NCBI GenBank assembly: GCA_013368325.1
Contig: JAACJK010000163.1
Span: 930,001-994,000 of the forward strand
Direction: 5' to 3'
Length of the DNA stretch: 64,000 nt
DNA from: Ephemerocybe angulata
Taxonomy: Eukaryota > Basidiomycota > Agaricomycetes > Agaricales > Psathyrellaceae
Each line of letters starts with the position of its first letter. Positions within the stretch are counted from its first letter, which is position 1. Shown here piece by piece: positions 45,900 through 55,362 of the stretch. The translations under genes were made by a program, and so were the position numbers. The notes under the pieces are model-generated. The model saw nothing but the letters and a program-made list of their open reading frames with translations. It had not been told where the DNA came from and ran no database searches.

Positions 45900-46726
45900 C
45901 TAGATCAGCAAATCATCGTGACGTAGTTGGATCTGGTATGCAAGCGCCTTTGTTTTGAAGTCATGAAGGAACTCGTCCGGTACCAACCCAGCCATGGCGC
46001 TCAACTCTTCACCCCAGGTGCATACCCTCCTCATCTTCTTCCTGTCCTCATCTAGGGACTTCCAATCTTCATCACATCCGGAGAGCTGGTACACCTCGGA
46101 GACAACAGTATCCATGGTATCCATTATTTTACCAATTTTCTCCAACCGGTGACTGAGGAAGGTGATGGCCACGCAATGATCATAGGCGCCCAAGTCAGAT
46201 GTGAAGCGCCCGCACAGTTTGTCAAAGTATTCCCGAACGGAGCCTGGGACTTGGTAGCGAAAGGCCGTGACCTGATTGCGACCCTTAACCAAAGCCCTGC
46301 TAAGAGTCTCTCGCCTGGTGGACCTGCGTAAAAAAGGTCATATGAGCTCTCTAACAGATTCGTAGCTAGAAAGAAGACCTACTCTTCACTTGTGATCTTT
46401 TCCCCTTCAGAGACCCTGGCAGAAGTGGATAAAGCCTTTCGAAGGGTAGCCCTATTGCTGGCCCCAACTTTCTGTCCGTTGACCCTAACATACCTATTCC
46501 ATATCAAATGGATTACCCAACATTGCCCCTGTACTTACGACTTTTTGGCCCGGTATTTCAATCTGCGCGCTTCATTTATTTCTTCTTTGTAGCTTGTTCC
46601 GGTATAATGTGAGCTGTATTTTGTGGGAGAGTAGTCCAGGAGGTACCTATCGTAGTAGCGCTTGCTTTTAGCTGCGTTTGCCGCGCGAATTTCGTCCGCA
46701 GTGTGGTACTTTTTCGCATTCACCAT
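45900..46726 (-). CDS. Uncharacterised protein with basic N-terminal motif, probable KDZ companion
   Basis: Starts MVNAKKYHTADEIRAANAAK and continues SKRYYDRYLLDYSP, then KEEINEARRLKYRAKKS. This is a basic helical head of a kind I recall from many mushroom repeat-associated hypothetical proteins. After introns it continues VRVNGQKVGASNRATLRKAL, and an unbroken last exon from VKGRNQVTAFRYQVPGSVRE to ALAYQIQLRHDDLLI. That exon is helical and carries no motif that I know. The charge of the head suggests DNA binding (inference). It is convergent with the KDZ-Ulp1 gene, 570 bp away. Function unknown. Confidence 0.55.
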
Positions 46727-47193
46727 CGGGGTTATGCAGAAAGGTTCAAAGAACGTACTTGAAACCCAACTTGCCTCTAATGCCTTTCGTCTTACTTTTT
46801 GAAAAGTTTTCTCAGATCCAGGAGAAAGTACATCTGACAGAAAGGTAGAATAATTTCCGGGATTCTGGCCACAACAAGAAAATTCCCGGGGCACTGTAGC
46901 AATTGCGATTTGGATTTCTATGTTAGCATTGTAAACCGGATTGAGCAGGGTGGCGATGTCCAGCAACGTTCAAGAGATTCTCCAACCCGATTAGGGAGAT
47001 AGGGAACTTGCTTCTGCCCGGGCAGACAACTTCTGGAATCGAATGAATCGTTGGATTCGCCGGGAGAAGTTGGGAGTTGGTCCGCGGCTGCCTGGGACCT
47101 ATAGCATATAAAGGGAGCTGTCCAAATCTGCCTTCCCCCCAATTCCAAGTCTCCAAGTTTCGTTATCTACATCAAGCCCACCCAGCTTCTGCA

Positions 47194-47648
47194 ATGTCTA
47201 GCAATCAGGATATCTCCCAGGACGAACAACCCCTTCGTACGTTCCTCGTGGTTTTAGTTGTGCCCATCCCCTACTCACATTTGCCTCACAGAGGTTGCCG
47301 CCGGTTCCTTCTTAGAGCTCCGCCCTTCCCTTGAGAAGGGCACGGACGTCGTCGTTCAGGCGTGCGGTCACTGCTCTCGTGCCACCTCAGCGGTGGTCCC
47401 CCGCGAGGAGCACCACGTCGTCACAGTGGGTTCCAGTGTTGGGATCCTGACTCCGGTTCGTGTTCTTGTCCTCAAGCACTGTGTTGTTAACTAAGGTTGC
47501 TTTAAAGGCCCTGGCTGACGCCAGCATTGCTGGTGTCACCAACTTCTCCCGCAGGAAGGTTGTCGGCACCCAGAAGGATGCACTGAAGGTCTTCATGGAT
47601 GCCTGTATGGCTGGAAGCGTCATGGTGAAGGAGAAGGGAGCGAAGTAG
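47194..47648 (+). CDS. Small uncharacterised protein
   Basis: Three exons join in frame: MSSNQDISQDEQPLQ, then VAAGSFLELRPSLEKGTDVV to ATSAVVPREEHHVVTVGS, then ADASIAGVTNFSRRKVVGTQ to MAGSVMVKEKGAK. About 115 residues with no signal peptide or membrane span. A TATA-like sequence (CATATAAAG) lies at about 47104-47112, about 85 bp before the start. No family recognised. It lies just downstream of the KDZ region and may be cargo or an independent gene. Confidence 0.45.
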
Positions 47649-48796
47649 AGTAATCCCATTGTCATACCGAGATCGTCGTCCCGTTCCACAAGTCACTGTT
47701 ATTTCCGCGCTCAGTATGCCGTTGTTGTATGGAAGGGAATGTTGTTGGCCTGTTTCCCCACGCCACTCTATATTTTCTTACATGTACTTAGCGATCGCAC
47801 TCCACTCTATATCTTGCCGGTGACGTGGGCAGCCTCTGCCGCGTTTTCTCTATCCAAGTCTGATCGATAAGAGGCCTATGTTCCGTCGGAAGCCGATGCA
47901 TCCCTTGGTCTTTGTGGGGACTGTGCCTTCCAGTCGATAAATCTTCGCTGGCCAATTGCGGGAGTCCCCATGACCGAGCCACTTCGTTCCTAACGGGTAT
48001 TCGATCCCAATCGTATCTCCGGCGGTCAGCACGCGCTACGCTACACAGCATTTAATAAATGTCTTGTCTTCGGCGGGATACCTTGGTTGTAGCCGATAAC
48101 GGTGGGCCCTTCCTCGAGGTGCAGCGCTATTCCCGGAAACGAGATGGTCATCGGTTCGTGGTTCTAGCCGATAACGATGGGCCCTTCCTCGAGGTGCAGC
48201 GCTATTCCCGGAAATGAGATGGTCATCGGTTCAATCCCCATCCTTTTCCTGTGGACAATAACCCTACGTGTACGTCTCATTCGAACCCAAACAACCCCTC
48301 ACCTTCGGCGAAATCCCAGCCTTGTAGCCGATACACCTTCCCGCCGCACCCCTCCCGCCGCACCTATTAACTGGAACGAAATGTTCGTTCGAATGTCTCA
48401 TTTCCCCCATATCCTCTCTAGCTGCGAGAGGATATGGGCAAAAAGGCGGACAATGAGGAGGGCCTACGTTTGATAGAATTCGGCCAGATTTTCAGCCTCG
48501 GAGGGGACACTGAGTTCTCCCCGATGGAGCTCACTAGGGAACAACGGGTTCTCCGTCGCTGACTGCGTTATTACCGTGAAGATTTTGTCGATTCCATTTT
48601 AAGACGAAAGGGCCTGGTACTGCCTGGTGGCACTTCAACGTAAACGGTGAAGAATGGAAGGTAGAAGGACGTCCAGTCAACCTTTATTCGGCCTCCTACC
48701 CATGCGAAGCCCATGTCATGTCTTCTTCGCCATAAAGGCATCCCAAGGTATTGTGTGACCGCAGAATCATCACCATCCCCCGCTCACTATTGCATT
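47649..48796. other. Intergenic region with a 75-bp direct repeat
   Basis: No gene supported over about 1.1 kb. It contains the direct repeat listed next. A B-box-like word (GGTTCAATCCC at about 48229) has no matching A box or stem, so no tRNA is called. Confidence 0.4.
48091..48232. repeat. Direct repeat, two copies, period 75 bp
   Basis: Copies at 48091-48157 and 48166-48232, about 67 bp each and differing at two positions by eye, with core GGGCCCTTCCTCGAGGTGC. Confidence 0.9.
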
Positions 48797-49681
48797 ATGG
48801 AGGGATCTCACGTATCGGTAAACTTGACCTTGCAAGAACTGCTACAGCTATCCCGTATGTACAAGATCCTATCCTTTACTGGAGACTTTCGCTAAAATAT
48901 TATCGGCGTAGATGACAGGACTGCCCTCGAAGCCCTTATGGGAAACCTGAATGTCGAGGAGCCTCAACGGCAAGAACGTACGTCAACCCCCTAAACTACT
49001 GCTGAGGTATTCACCGATCGTCTCCAGAAAAACTCTCCTTCCCCTGTGCCAAGTGTGGAACCATCAACCACATTTCTTCTGAGGTTATACTGAAGTCCAG
49101 TCCAGCACCTCATCCAACCGTGCCTTCTACTCCCGTTTGTACTCCTACGCGCACTCCCCGGGTACCATCCCACAGGGCGGGTTACGTCCACTCAGTACCA
49201 TCCCCACCATCTGCGGCTGGGTACTCCCTGGCCCCAGCTCCGTCTGGTCACAGAGTCCCTCCCCTGCGCCTTAGTCCCCTCCCTCCTTCCGCAAGGCGTG
49301 AGGAATCGATTGAGACAGGTACCTCGAGCACTCCGACTACACCACACAAGCACAACGGAAAACCGTATTACGTTATTGTAACGGGCGTCAAAGTCGGAGT
49401 CTTCAACGATTGGTATGTGGCCAAAGTATTTACATATCAGGGCTTGCTAATTGAACAAGTTCCACAGGTTCGAAGTGGTCGCTGTGATTAATAACAAGAC
49501 CCAGGGCAAGTCCTACTACAAAGGACAGTTCTGGACTCACCAGGACGCACAGGACGCTTTCCTGAAAGCGTGGAGGGCAGGTGCCGTCCTGCCCGGTGTT
49601 CCAATTGTTGGGCTTGATAGAGCCGGCTGGCTTGCACTCGGATTGGAAAGCATTGAGAATAATGGCGAGAATGATGGGTAG
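48797..49681 (+). CDS. Protein with a lone RNase H1 hybrid-binding (viroplasmin-like) domain and CxxC motif
   Basis: Exons join to MEGSHVSVNLTLQELLQLSH, DRTALEALMGNLNVEEPQRQ, and KLSFPCAKCGTINHISSEV. A Pro/Ser-rich linker and then a domain reading GKPYYVIVTGVKVGVFNDW (intron) FEVVAVINNKTQGKSYYKGQ and FWTHQDAQDAFLKAW follow. That last part has the pattern of the RNase H1 N-terminal hybrid-binding domain (YYVVxxGxxxGVFxxW ... GxxYKxFxTxxEAxxAF), which binds RNA/DNA hybrids or dsRNA. No RNase H catalytic domain follows. Such lone domains are, from memory, common in mushroom genomes but their role is unknown. The CAKC pair could bind zinc. About 230 residues. Confidence 0.65.
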
Positions 49682-50274
49682 AGTATGTCAAATATGTGTT
49701 GTTTCCTCGCTTGTAACCTCCTCCTTTATCGAAGTCCATTGAAATGTGTATAGTATTGATCTAGTATTCTAAATGGTCATGGCGTTGAAGGTATCCGCGT
49801 ACGGAGCGGACCAGGCAATCTGAAGCAGCGAGGGGAGTTGCCTCTCAGTCCGCACTGTCGGACGGAGCGGCAGTCGGACATACCGCGCGGGGCGGCCGGC
49901 GGATTCCATCTCCCGTAAGGCGCGGAGCGGACAACCGCATTCCTCCGCCTCTCTGCGCAATGCTATTCCGCGCCGCTCTACTATTCCGCGCCGCTCTGCT
50001 ATTCCGCGCCGCTCTGCGTCCCACGCCCGCCCGCGATTTGCCACGGCACGGACGATGCCCTCCTGAAAGGGGGCGTGTCATCCGCTCCGCGGGACCAGAT
50101 GCCCACTCCGCGCGGGGTGTGTTACTGGGATTGATCCATGTCCCATGACTCTCCGACGTCTGCCAATCTTATCAGTTATGGCACATGTTGAACCACGACG
50201 CGCGTCACGTCTGAAGGTTGAACATGAACCATAACTTCTGCCCCTCCTCGAACCCCGTTAAATCTGAAGCCTTA
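49682..50274. other. GC-rich spacer with GCGGA/TCCGC words
   Basis: About 49795-50115 is dense in CGGAGCGG, TCCGC and GCGCGG words on both strands. It contains three perfect or near-perfect 18-bp units (CTATTCCGCGCCGCTCTG) at 49963-50016. No gene. Confidence 0.6.
49963..50016. repeat. 18-bp tandem repeat, three copies
   Basis: Unit CTATTCCGCGCCGCTCTG; the first copy ends in A instead of G. Confidence 0.9.
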
Positions 50275-51196
50275 ATGGACTCTGTTGCAGTTCCAGCCGT
50301 TGCAGTTCCAGCCGAAGTCGTGGAATGGGTGAATAGGAACTTCCCCAAACCTCGTGTTGACCTTGTACGGTGACAGAATTACAAGGATGACAGGAAATGC
50401 GCTGTACTAATTGCGTCGGTTTTCGGTAGGATTGGCTTCAAGGCTGCTACGAATGGGTAATTGGGCTGGACGGAGTGCGACCCAACTCTCAGGAATTATT
50501 CGACACCATACGAACACAGCTCCTCAAATCGAGCCTTTCCGAGTCCCTGGATCCAACAGATGGTCTGCCCCAAGATATCGGGGATTTCAATACCCAAGTA
50601 ACGTTGTGTGGGGTCCCAACTCTGGTAGAAATTATCTCTCTTTCGGAAGTCGGGTCAAGTGCTTTCCAGCTGGATCAGGTCCGCAAGGGCAGGGAAGAAC
50701 GACTACGAGCGGGAGGCTTTGACGAGTACGATGAAGGCGATGAGGAGGCTGATTTGGAGGTGGAAGGGGAGGGACCGCTTCCCAAGTACCCCAGGTCGAT
50801 GCTGTCCTTTGTGCTCTCAGATGGGACCACCCAATTCCAAGCGATGGAGTATAAACCTTTGCCTCAACTTAGTCTGGTCCAAACACCTCTTGGGTTCAAG
50901 CTGCAGCTAAAAGCGGTCAGATTTATTTGTGGAGTCGCTAATCTTGAGCCCGACAATGTGATACTCCTTGGAGGGGATTCAGATCTCAACCAGCGCAAGG
51001 ACTACCACTTCCGTCAAAATCTGCGACAACGCATGGGGTACGCAGAACGATCCATTGTCCCGCTATCGGGTAACTAACACACCGTACCCGTAGGTTTCCT
51101 AATGAACCCATGCCAGAATTTGAGGGTGGAGAGGGGAAGAACAATGAGCATGGCGGTGCTGGAGCTCCCGGTCCACCAGCCCCCCACCACGAGTGA
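50275..51196 (+). CDS. RMI1: RecQ-mediated genome instability protein 1 (RMI1) homolog
   Basis: Three exons. The first starts MDSVAVPAVAVPAEVVEWVN and ends NFPKPRVDL. The second runs DWLQGCYEWVIGLDGVRPNS, LKSSLSESLDPTDGLP, VTLCGVPTLVEIISLSEVG, an acidic loop, then PRSMLSFVLSDGTTQFQAME, QTPLGFKLQLKAVRFICGV and LEPDNVILLGG. The third is a short disordered tail ending APHHE. This is the N-terminal helix bundle plus OB-fold of Rmi1, which with the RecQ helicase and topoisomerase III dissolves double Holliday junctions. At about 285 residues it is a typical fungal length. It is probably a core gene, so the surrounding accessory DNA is interspersed rather than a single continuous island. Confidence 0.8.
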
Positions 51197-51740
51197 AAAC
51201 GCGCCATATTCCGAGTTTCAAGGATATTCTGGAGGGTACTAGTTCGAACTTCCCAAAATCGCGAAGGGTTCTATTACAGCGCGTTAATAACATGATCGCT
51301 TTGGAAAATGGAGGGACACATTTTAGAAGGCTGGCTTGTAAGGATGTCTTCTCTGGTTCTCGCAGGGAGCCTCCAAAGTCGAGAATGGTTTCCTCACAGC
51401 GTTAATAACATGACAGCTTTGGAACATCGACAAGTCTTTTCTTCCAGCGTTGTTAAAATGACAATCGGAAAGCCTTCTATTCCAAGGTTGCTCAAATGAC
51501 ATTCGCAAAGTCTTCTATTCCAGCGTTCCTGAAATGACATTCGGGAAGTCTTCTATTCCAGCGTTGCTGAAATGACATTCGGGAAGTCTTCTATTACAGC
51601 GTTTCTAATCATATGACAGCTTTGTAATCACATTCCATCCAATATATCTTGCCACGGACTTGACCTGACCGCTCCTCCCATACTCCTCCCGCCTCCATAC
51701 CCTTGACTTTCAAATACGTGGATACGACCGACTTCCTGAC
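51197..51740. other. Spacer dominated by degenerate 38-bp minisatellite
   Basis: Degenerate units begin at about 51250 and the regular array lies at 51425-51607. No gene supported. Confidence 0.5.
51425..51607. repeat. 38-bp minisatellite
   Basis: About four to five units of the form AAATGACATTCGGGAAGTCT followed by TCTATTCCAGCGTTGCTG. Units start near 51494, 51532 and 51570, and more degenerate ones lie upstream. Confidence 0.85.
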
Positions 51741-52598
51741 AATGGGCCGCCCCAAAAAGAACGCGATCCCGAAGGATTCGAGTAAGTCATTCCCATTATG
51801 GCTGTGCTTCGACTAACGAGCCCGTGGGTTCGAAGCTGGCTTCACCCTCCTTTGGCCTTGGAACACCGCACCCGCCATGCAGCGGTACCAGGTGGGTTTT
51901 CCACTGTGAGGTAGTCGTCGCTGGTTATTGACCAGTCCCCCTGCTCCAGAGAAAGCTCGAGGAAATGGCCGGAGAGCTCAATCCCAATTACCCAGCTAGG
52001 CACGAAGCCAACAGAGATGTGTTGTTAGGAATTTGGGAGCGTGTGAGGGCAGATCCCCTTGTTTCCGAGAGCACTCACTAACATATATATCAAGCTCGAA
52101 GCTTCACAAGTTCACAACCCAGGAAACGAGGACCAGGTACGGTATCTCAAGTCCTGGATTCGACGAACCCATGTTGCCAATCAGCAGAGGAACGCCAGGA
52201 GAGCACGTCGCCGGGCTGTGGGAGCTGGGCCTGGTGGTGGGGGAGGTCCTCGCAATGACGGGAGCGGTGGGGGTAGTGTTGGAGCAACGGCCGTCCCAAC
52301 TTCTAGCGCTCCCTCCACGAACGCAGCCGCATCAGGGGTTCTTTCATATAACGCCGTCCAATTCCTCCAGGAGCTGTTCACTGGCTACGACGAGCGGACG
52401 CTCCGTGCTTGGACTGCCGCGTTTCTTCAGGAAGGCTTCAAAACCCATGGAGACCTGGAGTCCTTGATCAACGGCTCCAGCTCACTCCAGAGAGGCACCG
52501 TTCGCGCGATGTGGCAGCGGGATGAAGGCAACCTTAGTTTGTTTCAAGCCAGGAGGGTCCTCCAGAAGCTTGGGGGAGGAACGGACCTGATTGGCTGA
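51741..52598 (+). CDS. Uncharacterised protein with AT-hook-like start
   Basis: Starts MGRPKKNAIPKDS, where GRPKK resembles an AT-hook, then GFTLLWPWNTAPAMQRYQ, LLQRKLEEMAGELNPNYPAR, EANRDVLLGIWE and VRYLKSWIRRTHVANQQ. An Arg-rich stretch (RNARRARRRAVG) and a Gly-rich linker lead to a helical C-terminus (VQFLQELFTGYDERTLRAW, GFKTHGDLESLING, FQARRVLQKLGGGTDLIG) that has the look of a small SAM-like helical bundle. Four short introns were inferred; the third-exon phase is uncertain. No family recognised. A nuclear, DNA-binding role is possible from the basic motifs only. Confidence 0.5.
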
Positions 52599-53181
52599 GA
52601 GGGTTGAGTTCGCAGGCGAAGAGGGTTTTTCACAAAGGCAATGATAATAAATGTACCATTAGTCCCCATATTATAAGTCGTCTCCCATCGTAAGACAGAT
52701 ATGTGCCAATTCTCCTACCGACGTCCCTGCTTCGCGACTGGATGTCCACTCCGCGTGCAGCGCTGTCTGGTCCCGCTCCGTAATCTCGGTTGCGTCGGAC
52801 ATATGAAGGGGAGCCCTCCGCGCGGAGCGGGGATCCCCGGCGCGGACTGGGGATCTCTGGCGCGGACTGGGGATCTCTGGCGCGGACTGGGGATCTCTGG
52901 CGCGGACTCGGGATCTCTGGCGCGGACTGGGGATCTCTGGCGCGGACTGGGGATCTCTGGCGCGGACTGGAGAAGACTGATTTATCGGCTCCGCGCCACG
53001 GGTTCCCCGTTGGACATGAGGCTGCGACGAGATAGGCCTTTCACACTCAGGCCATTTGAACAAGACTTTCGGTTTAGACCTAGACAATTACATCGTAAGG
53101 GGGCGTACATATGGGATGGGGGGAGGAGTGCTTCTAGCGCGACCACACATGGACCTATCGCAGTGTTACGAGTCACCACGC
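52599..53181. other. GC-rich spacer with 20-bp tandem repeat
   Basis: No gene accepted. Long open frames on both strands here run through the tandem repeat and are products of its composition. Confidence 0.6.
52821..52970. repeat. 20-bp tandem repeat, about 7.5 copies
   Basis: Unit CGCGGACTGGGGATCTCTGG in perfect 20-bp register from 52841. The first unit (52821) reads CGCGGAGCGGGGATCCCCGG. Nearly identical units point to recent expansion. Confidence 0.95.
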
Positions 53182-53895
53182 CTACCCTCTAAGGACAATA
53201 TTCCATAATTGATCCAGATCTCGGTTTTTACCATCGCCAAGAGACAGGCCTTCCCATCGACTGGCCGTATCGAGATTGTGAAGGGTAGACTCCTCGACAA
53301 CTCCCAGTACGTCCTTGGCGTCAGCCAAACTCTCCTCCATGGAATCCTCCATCGTCTGCATAGATTGCTTTAAGTTTATGAGATTGGCGATTCCGTTCCT
53401 TGTCCCCCTCACGTTACCCTCCATCACTCCTCCTCCCTCCTTCCAAAGACGAAAGAGGCTGGGGCCATCGAGAAACGGCGATTTCGTCCACCATTGTTGG
53501 AGATCCGGGCGAATCTCCGCATTATCAATGTACTTGAACATATGTCCGTGAAGAAGCGCAAGCCAGAGGCTATGATCCGACTCGAGGTGTTGTGAACTCT
53601 TGAACACGATATCGAACAGGGATGAGTCGACCTCGGTACGTGCAGAATCCCTCGAGAGGCGGCGATACCCTTCCATCGTGATGGCCTGTAGCTTTGGGAG
53701 TTTCAGAGTGGACTTGCGAAGGGAAAGGCTGACTACTCCTACCAACTCATGGGAAAACACAAGGACATACCAATGCCAGTCTTCCGCGTCTCGCAGATCC
53801 GCACGGTGTTGGAAGATATGTGCGATAAGCAGATCTAGGCGCGATTTCAGGAAAGGGAGGAAAGACTTCCACTCGGTCCTTGTAATGGGATACAT
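53182..53895 (-). CDS. Uncharacterised protein
   Basis: Start chosen at MYPITRTEWKSFLPFLKSRL because the frame upstream (to 54156) runs through GC-rich repeat DNA. It continues ADLRDAEDWHWYVLVFSHEL, KLPKLQAITMEGYRRLS, SDHSLWLALLHGHMFKYID and QQWWTKSPFLDGPSLF, then a helical, acidic C-terminus with coiled-coil potential (KQSMQTMEDSMEESLADAKD). About 237 residues in one exon, no signal peptide, no known family. It lies upstream of the A-B-C cassette on the A strand and may be part of it, but no counterpart is seen by the second cassette. Confidence 0.5.
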   Translation of the reverse strand: MYPITRTEWKSFLPFLKSRLDLLIAHIFQHRADLRDAEDWHWYVLVFSHELVGVVSLSLRKSTLKLPKLQAITMEGYRRLSRDSARTEVDSSLFDIVFKSSQHLESDHSLWLALLHGHMFKYIDNAEIRPDLQQWWTKSPFLDGPSLFRLWKEGGGVMEGNVRGTRNGIANLINLKQSMQTMEDSMEESLADAKDVLGVVEESTLHNLDTASRWEGLSLGDGKNRDLDQLWNIVLRG

Positions 53896-54272
53896 GACGG
53901 CAAGAGGCAGAACCAAGGCAGAACCATCCCCTCTTGTCGGATGGCGCGTGCGGGACTCGTGAGAAGGATCACATGGGAAGAGCGGAGAGCGGACAAAATA
54001 TTTGTGCACGCGGCGCGGAGCGGGATTGCACGCCCAGCGCGCGGAGTTCGCGTCGTTTGGGTCGGAGCGGAGAGGTAGTCGGACTGCGTGTCTGTCATCC
54101 GCATCGGACATATGCGACGGCGACTCGGTTTCTGCTTCAAGCAACATATACCTCAAGCATCTGATAGCTTTTCTCCAGGACGGTACGGCAGGCTTCCAGT
54201 AGGTTTTCTCCAGAACGATGCCGATGTATTAGGGCCACAAATATGAGTGTATTAAGTCATGAAAAATCCCCT

Positions 54273-54941
54273 TCAAACGTCGTCCCTCATCTCTCTGGTC
54301 CCCAGTTCCCGTCCCTTACCTCTAAGATACGCAGCGTAACCGAGGGTGTGGTGTGTCTTCTGAGCCAAGCTTCTTGCCCTCAATGTGTCCACATGAAAGT
54401 CAAGGTAGGCTTCTCGGAGGATCAAGAGGTCGTTGAGATAGTCGTCCAGTATGGAACATCCAACAATGAGGATATTGGCTTCTTCAGACTCTTCAGAATC
54501 GCTGACCATGTCCGTGGTCAGAAAGCGATTATGGACCTTTGGGAAAGTGAGTTCCGAATGAGTGGTGCGGGCTTGAGAAGGATGAGGACTAACCGGGACA
54601 TTCGTCGGGTCGATTTCGGCCGCAGTTGTGCCACCCATGGATGAGGGGGCGGTGACCACCTCTGAGCTGGCCACAGCAAGGTTTTGGTCGTCCAAATTGC
54701 GCTTCTCCTTCGCTTCCCTGGCCTTGGCTTTTGCACTTTCCAGCTTCATTTTTTTCCACGCTGTGGCCTTGTTACAGTCCATTTCCGTCGTCGAGGGAGC
54801 AGGAGCGGTCTCGGGAATGTCTTCGGAGATGGGGTCGCCGTCGCGGCCTCGTTTCAGAGCGGATCCCAGAGCCTTCTCTCGCAGAACTGGTGGTGGTGTC
54901 AAATCCCGCGGGTCACCTACTGGGGTCACGTCTGGCCCCAA
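54273..54941 (-). CDS. Cassette gene A1: uncharacterised coiled-coil protein
   Basis: The open exon starts MGPDVTPVGDPRDLTPPPVL and has a Lys/Glu-rich helix (WKKMKLESAKAKAREAKEKR) and an acidic stretch (TDMVSDSEESEEANILIVG). Its C-terminal helix (DDYLNDLLILREAYLDFHVD, TLRARSLAQKTHHTL) aligns with the C-terminal helix of gene A2 at 59.9 kb (HIKDLGSLRAAQRRFEQNT, TRARDLARKL). In both genes a GTAAG splice donor follows closely, so a further 3' exon is likely and the stop given is provisional. It is divergent from B1. No known family; the name A1 is only a label for this annotation. Confidence 0.5.
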   Translation of the reverse strand: MGPDVTPVGDPRDLTPPPVLREKALGSALKRGRDGDPISEDIPETAPAPSTTEMDCNKATAWKKMKLESAKAKAREAKEKRNLDDQNLAVASSEVVTAPSSMGGTTAAEIDPTNVPVSPHPSQARTTHSELTFPKVHNRFLTTDMVSDSEESEEANILIVGCSILDDYLNDLLILREAYLDFHVDTLRARSLAQKTHHTLGYAAYLRGKGRELGTREMRDDV

Positions 54942-55362
54942 ATCCTCTCAGCTACCTGAGAACCAGAATGGATCCTGGTGAATGGGACTTACTGCTTCCA
55001 CCATGGAGTGAGTCGAGACACATGTCCAACTGCATTAGGAATGTGCTGGAGCGAGGAACTATGGCGATACCATGTGGGCATCAACAGTATCGATCTCAGT
55101 GTGGAAGTTACTAACCTTCTCCACTCATCGTCTTTCCAACCCCGTCGTGAGCCTTCTAAGATGAAAGAAATTGGGGGGTTTGAAATCGTATGCGCCAAAG
55201 CACGTTGATCCGCCCCCACGGGGTTCAACCTTTGAGGTCCGTGACCATCTGTGACTCCATAGTCACGTGGCTGGTTCGTCCTGTTCGCTGGCATCCCCTG
55301 AGTATCCCTCTCCTCGTCATTTGCTTTCCGCTCCTCCGCGATCCCGTCTCCGTTCTCCAGCC

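Larger units (their letters stand above)
40588..46726. mobile_element. KDZ (Kyakuja-Dileera-Zisupton) DNA transposon, ends not determined
   Basis: Contains the KDZ transposase-Ulp1 fusion (40750-45329) and, facing it, a small gene (45900-46726) whose basic head (KYHTADEIRAANAAKSKRYY) is of a type I associate with mushroom mobile elements. Terminal inverted repeats and target-site duplications were looked for by eye and not found, so the limits given are only the outer edges of what could belong. Confidence 0.45.

Noticed and set aside
48218..48245. B-box-like GGTTCAATCCC suggesting a tRNA gene
   Set aside because: No A box at the right distance and no acceptor stem; the word is part of the 75-bp repeat edge.
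51425..51607. Regularly spaced repeats considered as a CRISPR array
   Set aside because: Units are directly adjacent without unique spacers, and the DNA is from a eukaryote nucleus.
52671..53192. Long open frames across the 20-bp tandem repeat on both strands
   Set aside because: A stop-free repeat unit produces open frames in several phases; no coding signal outside the repeat.
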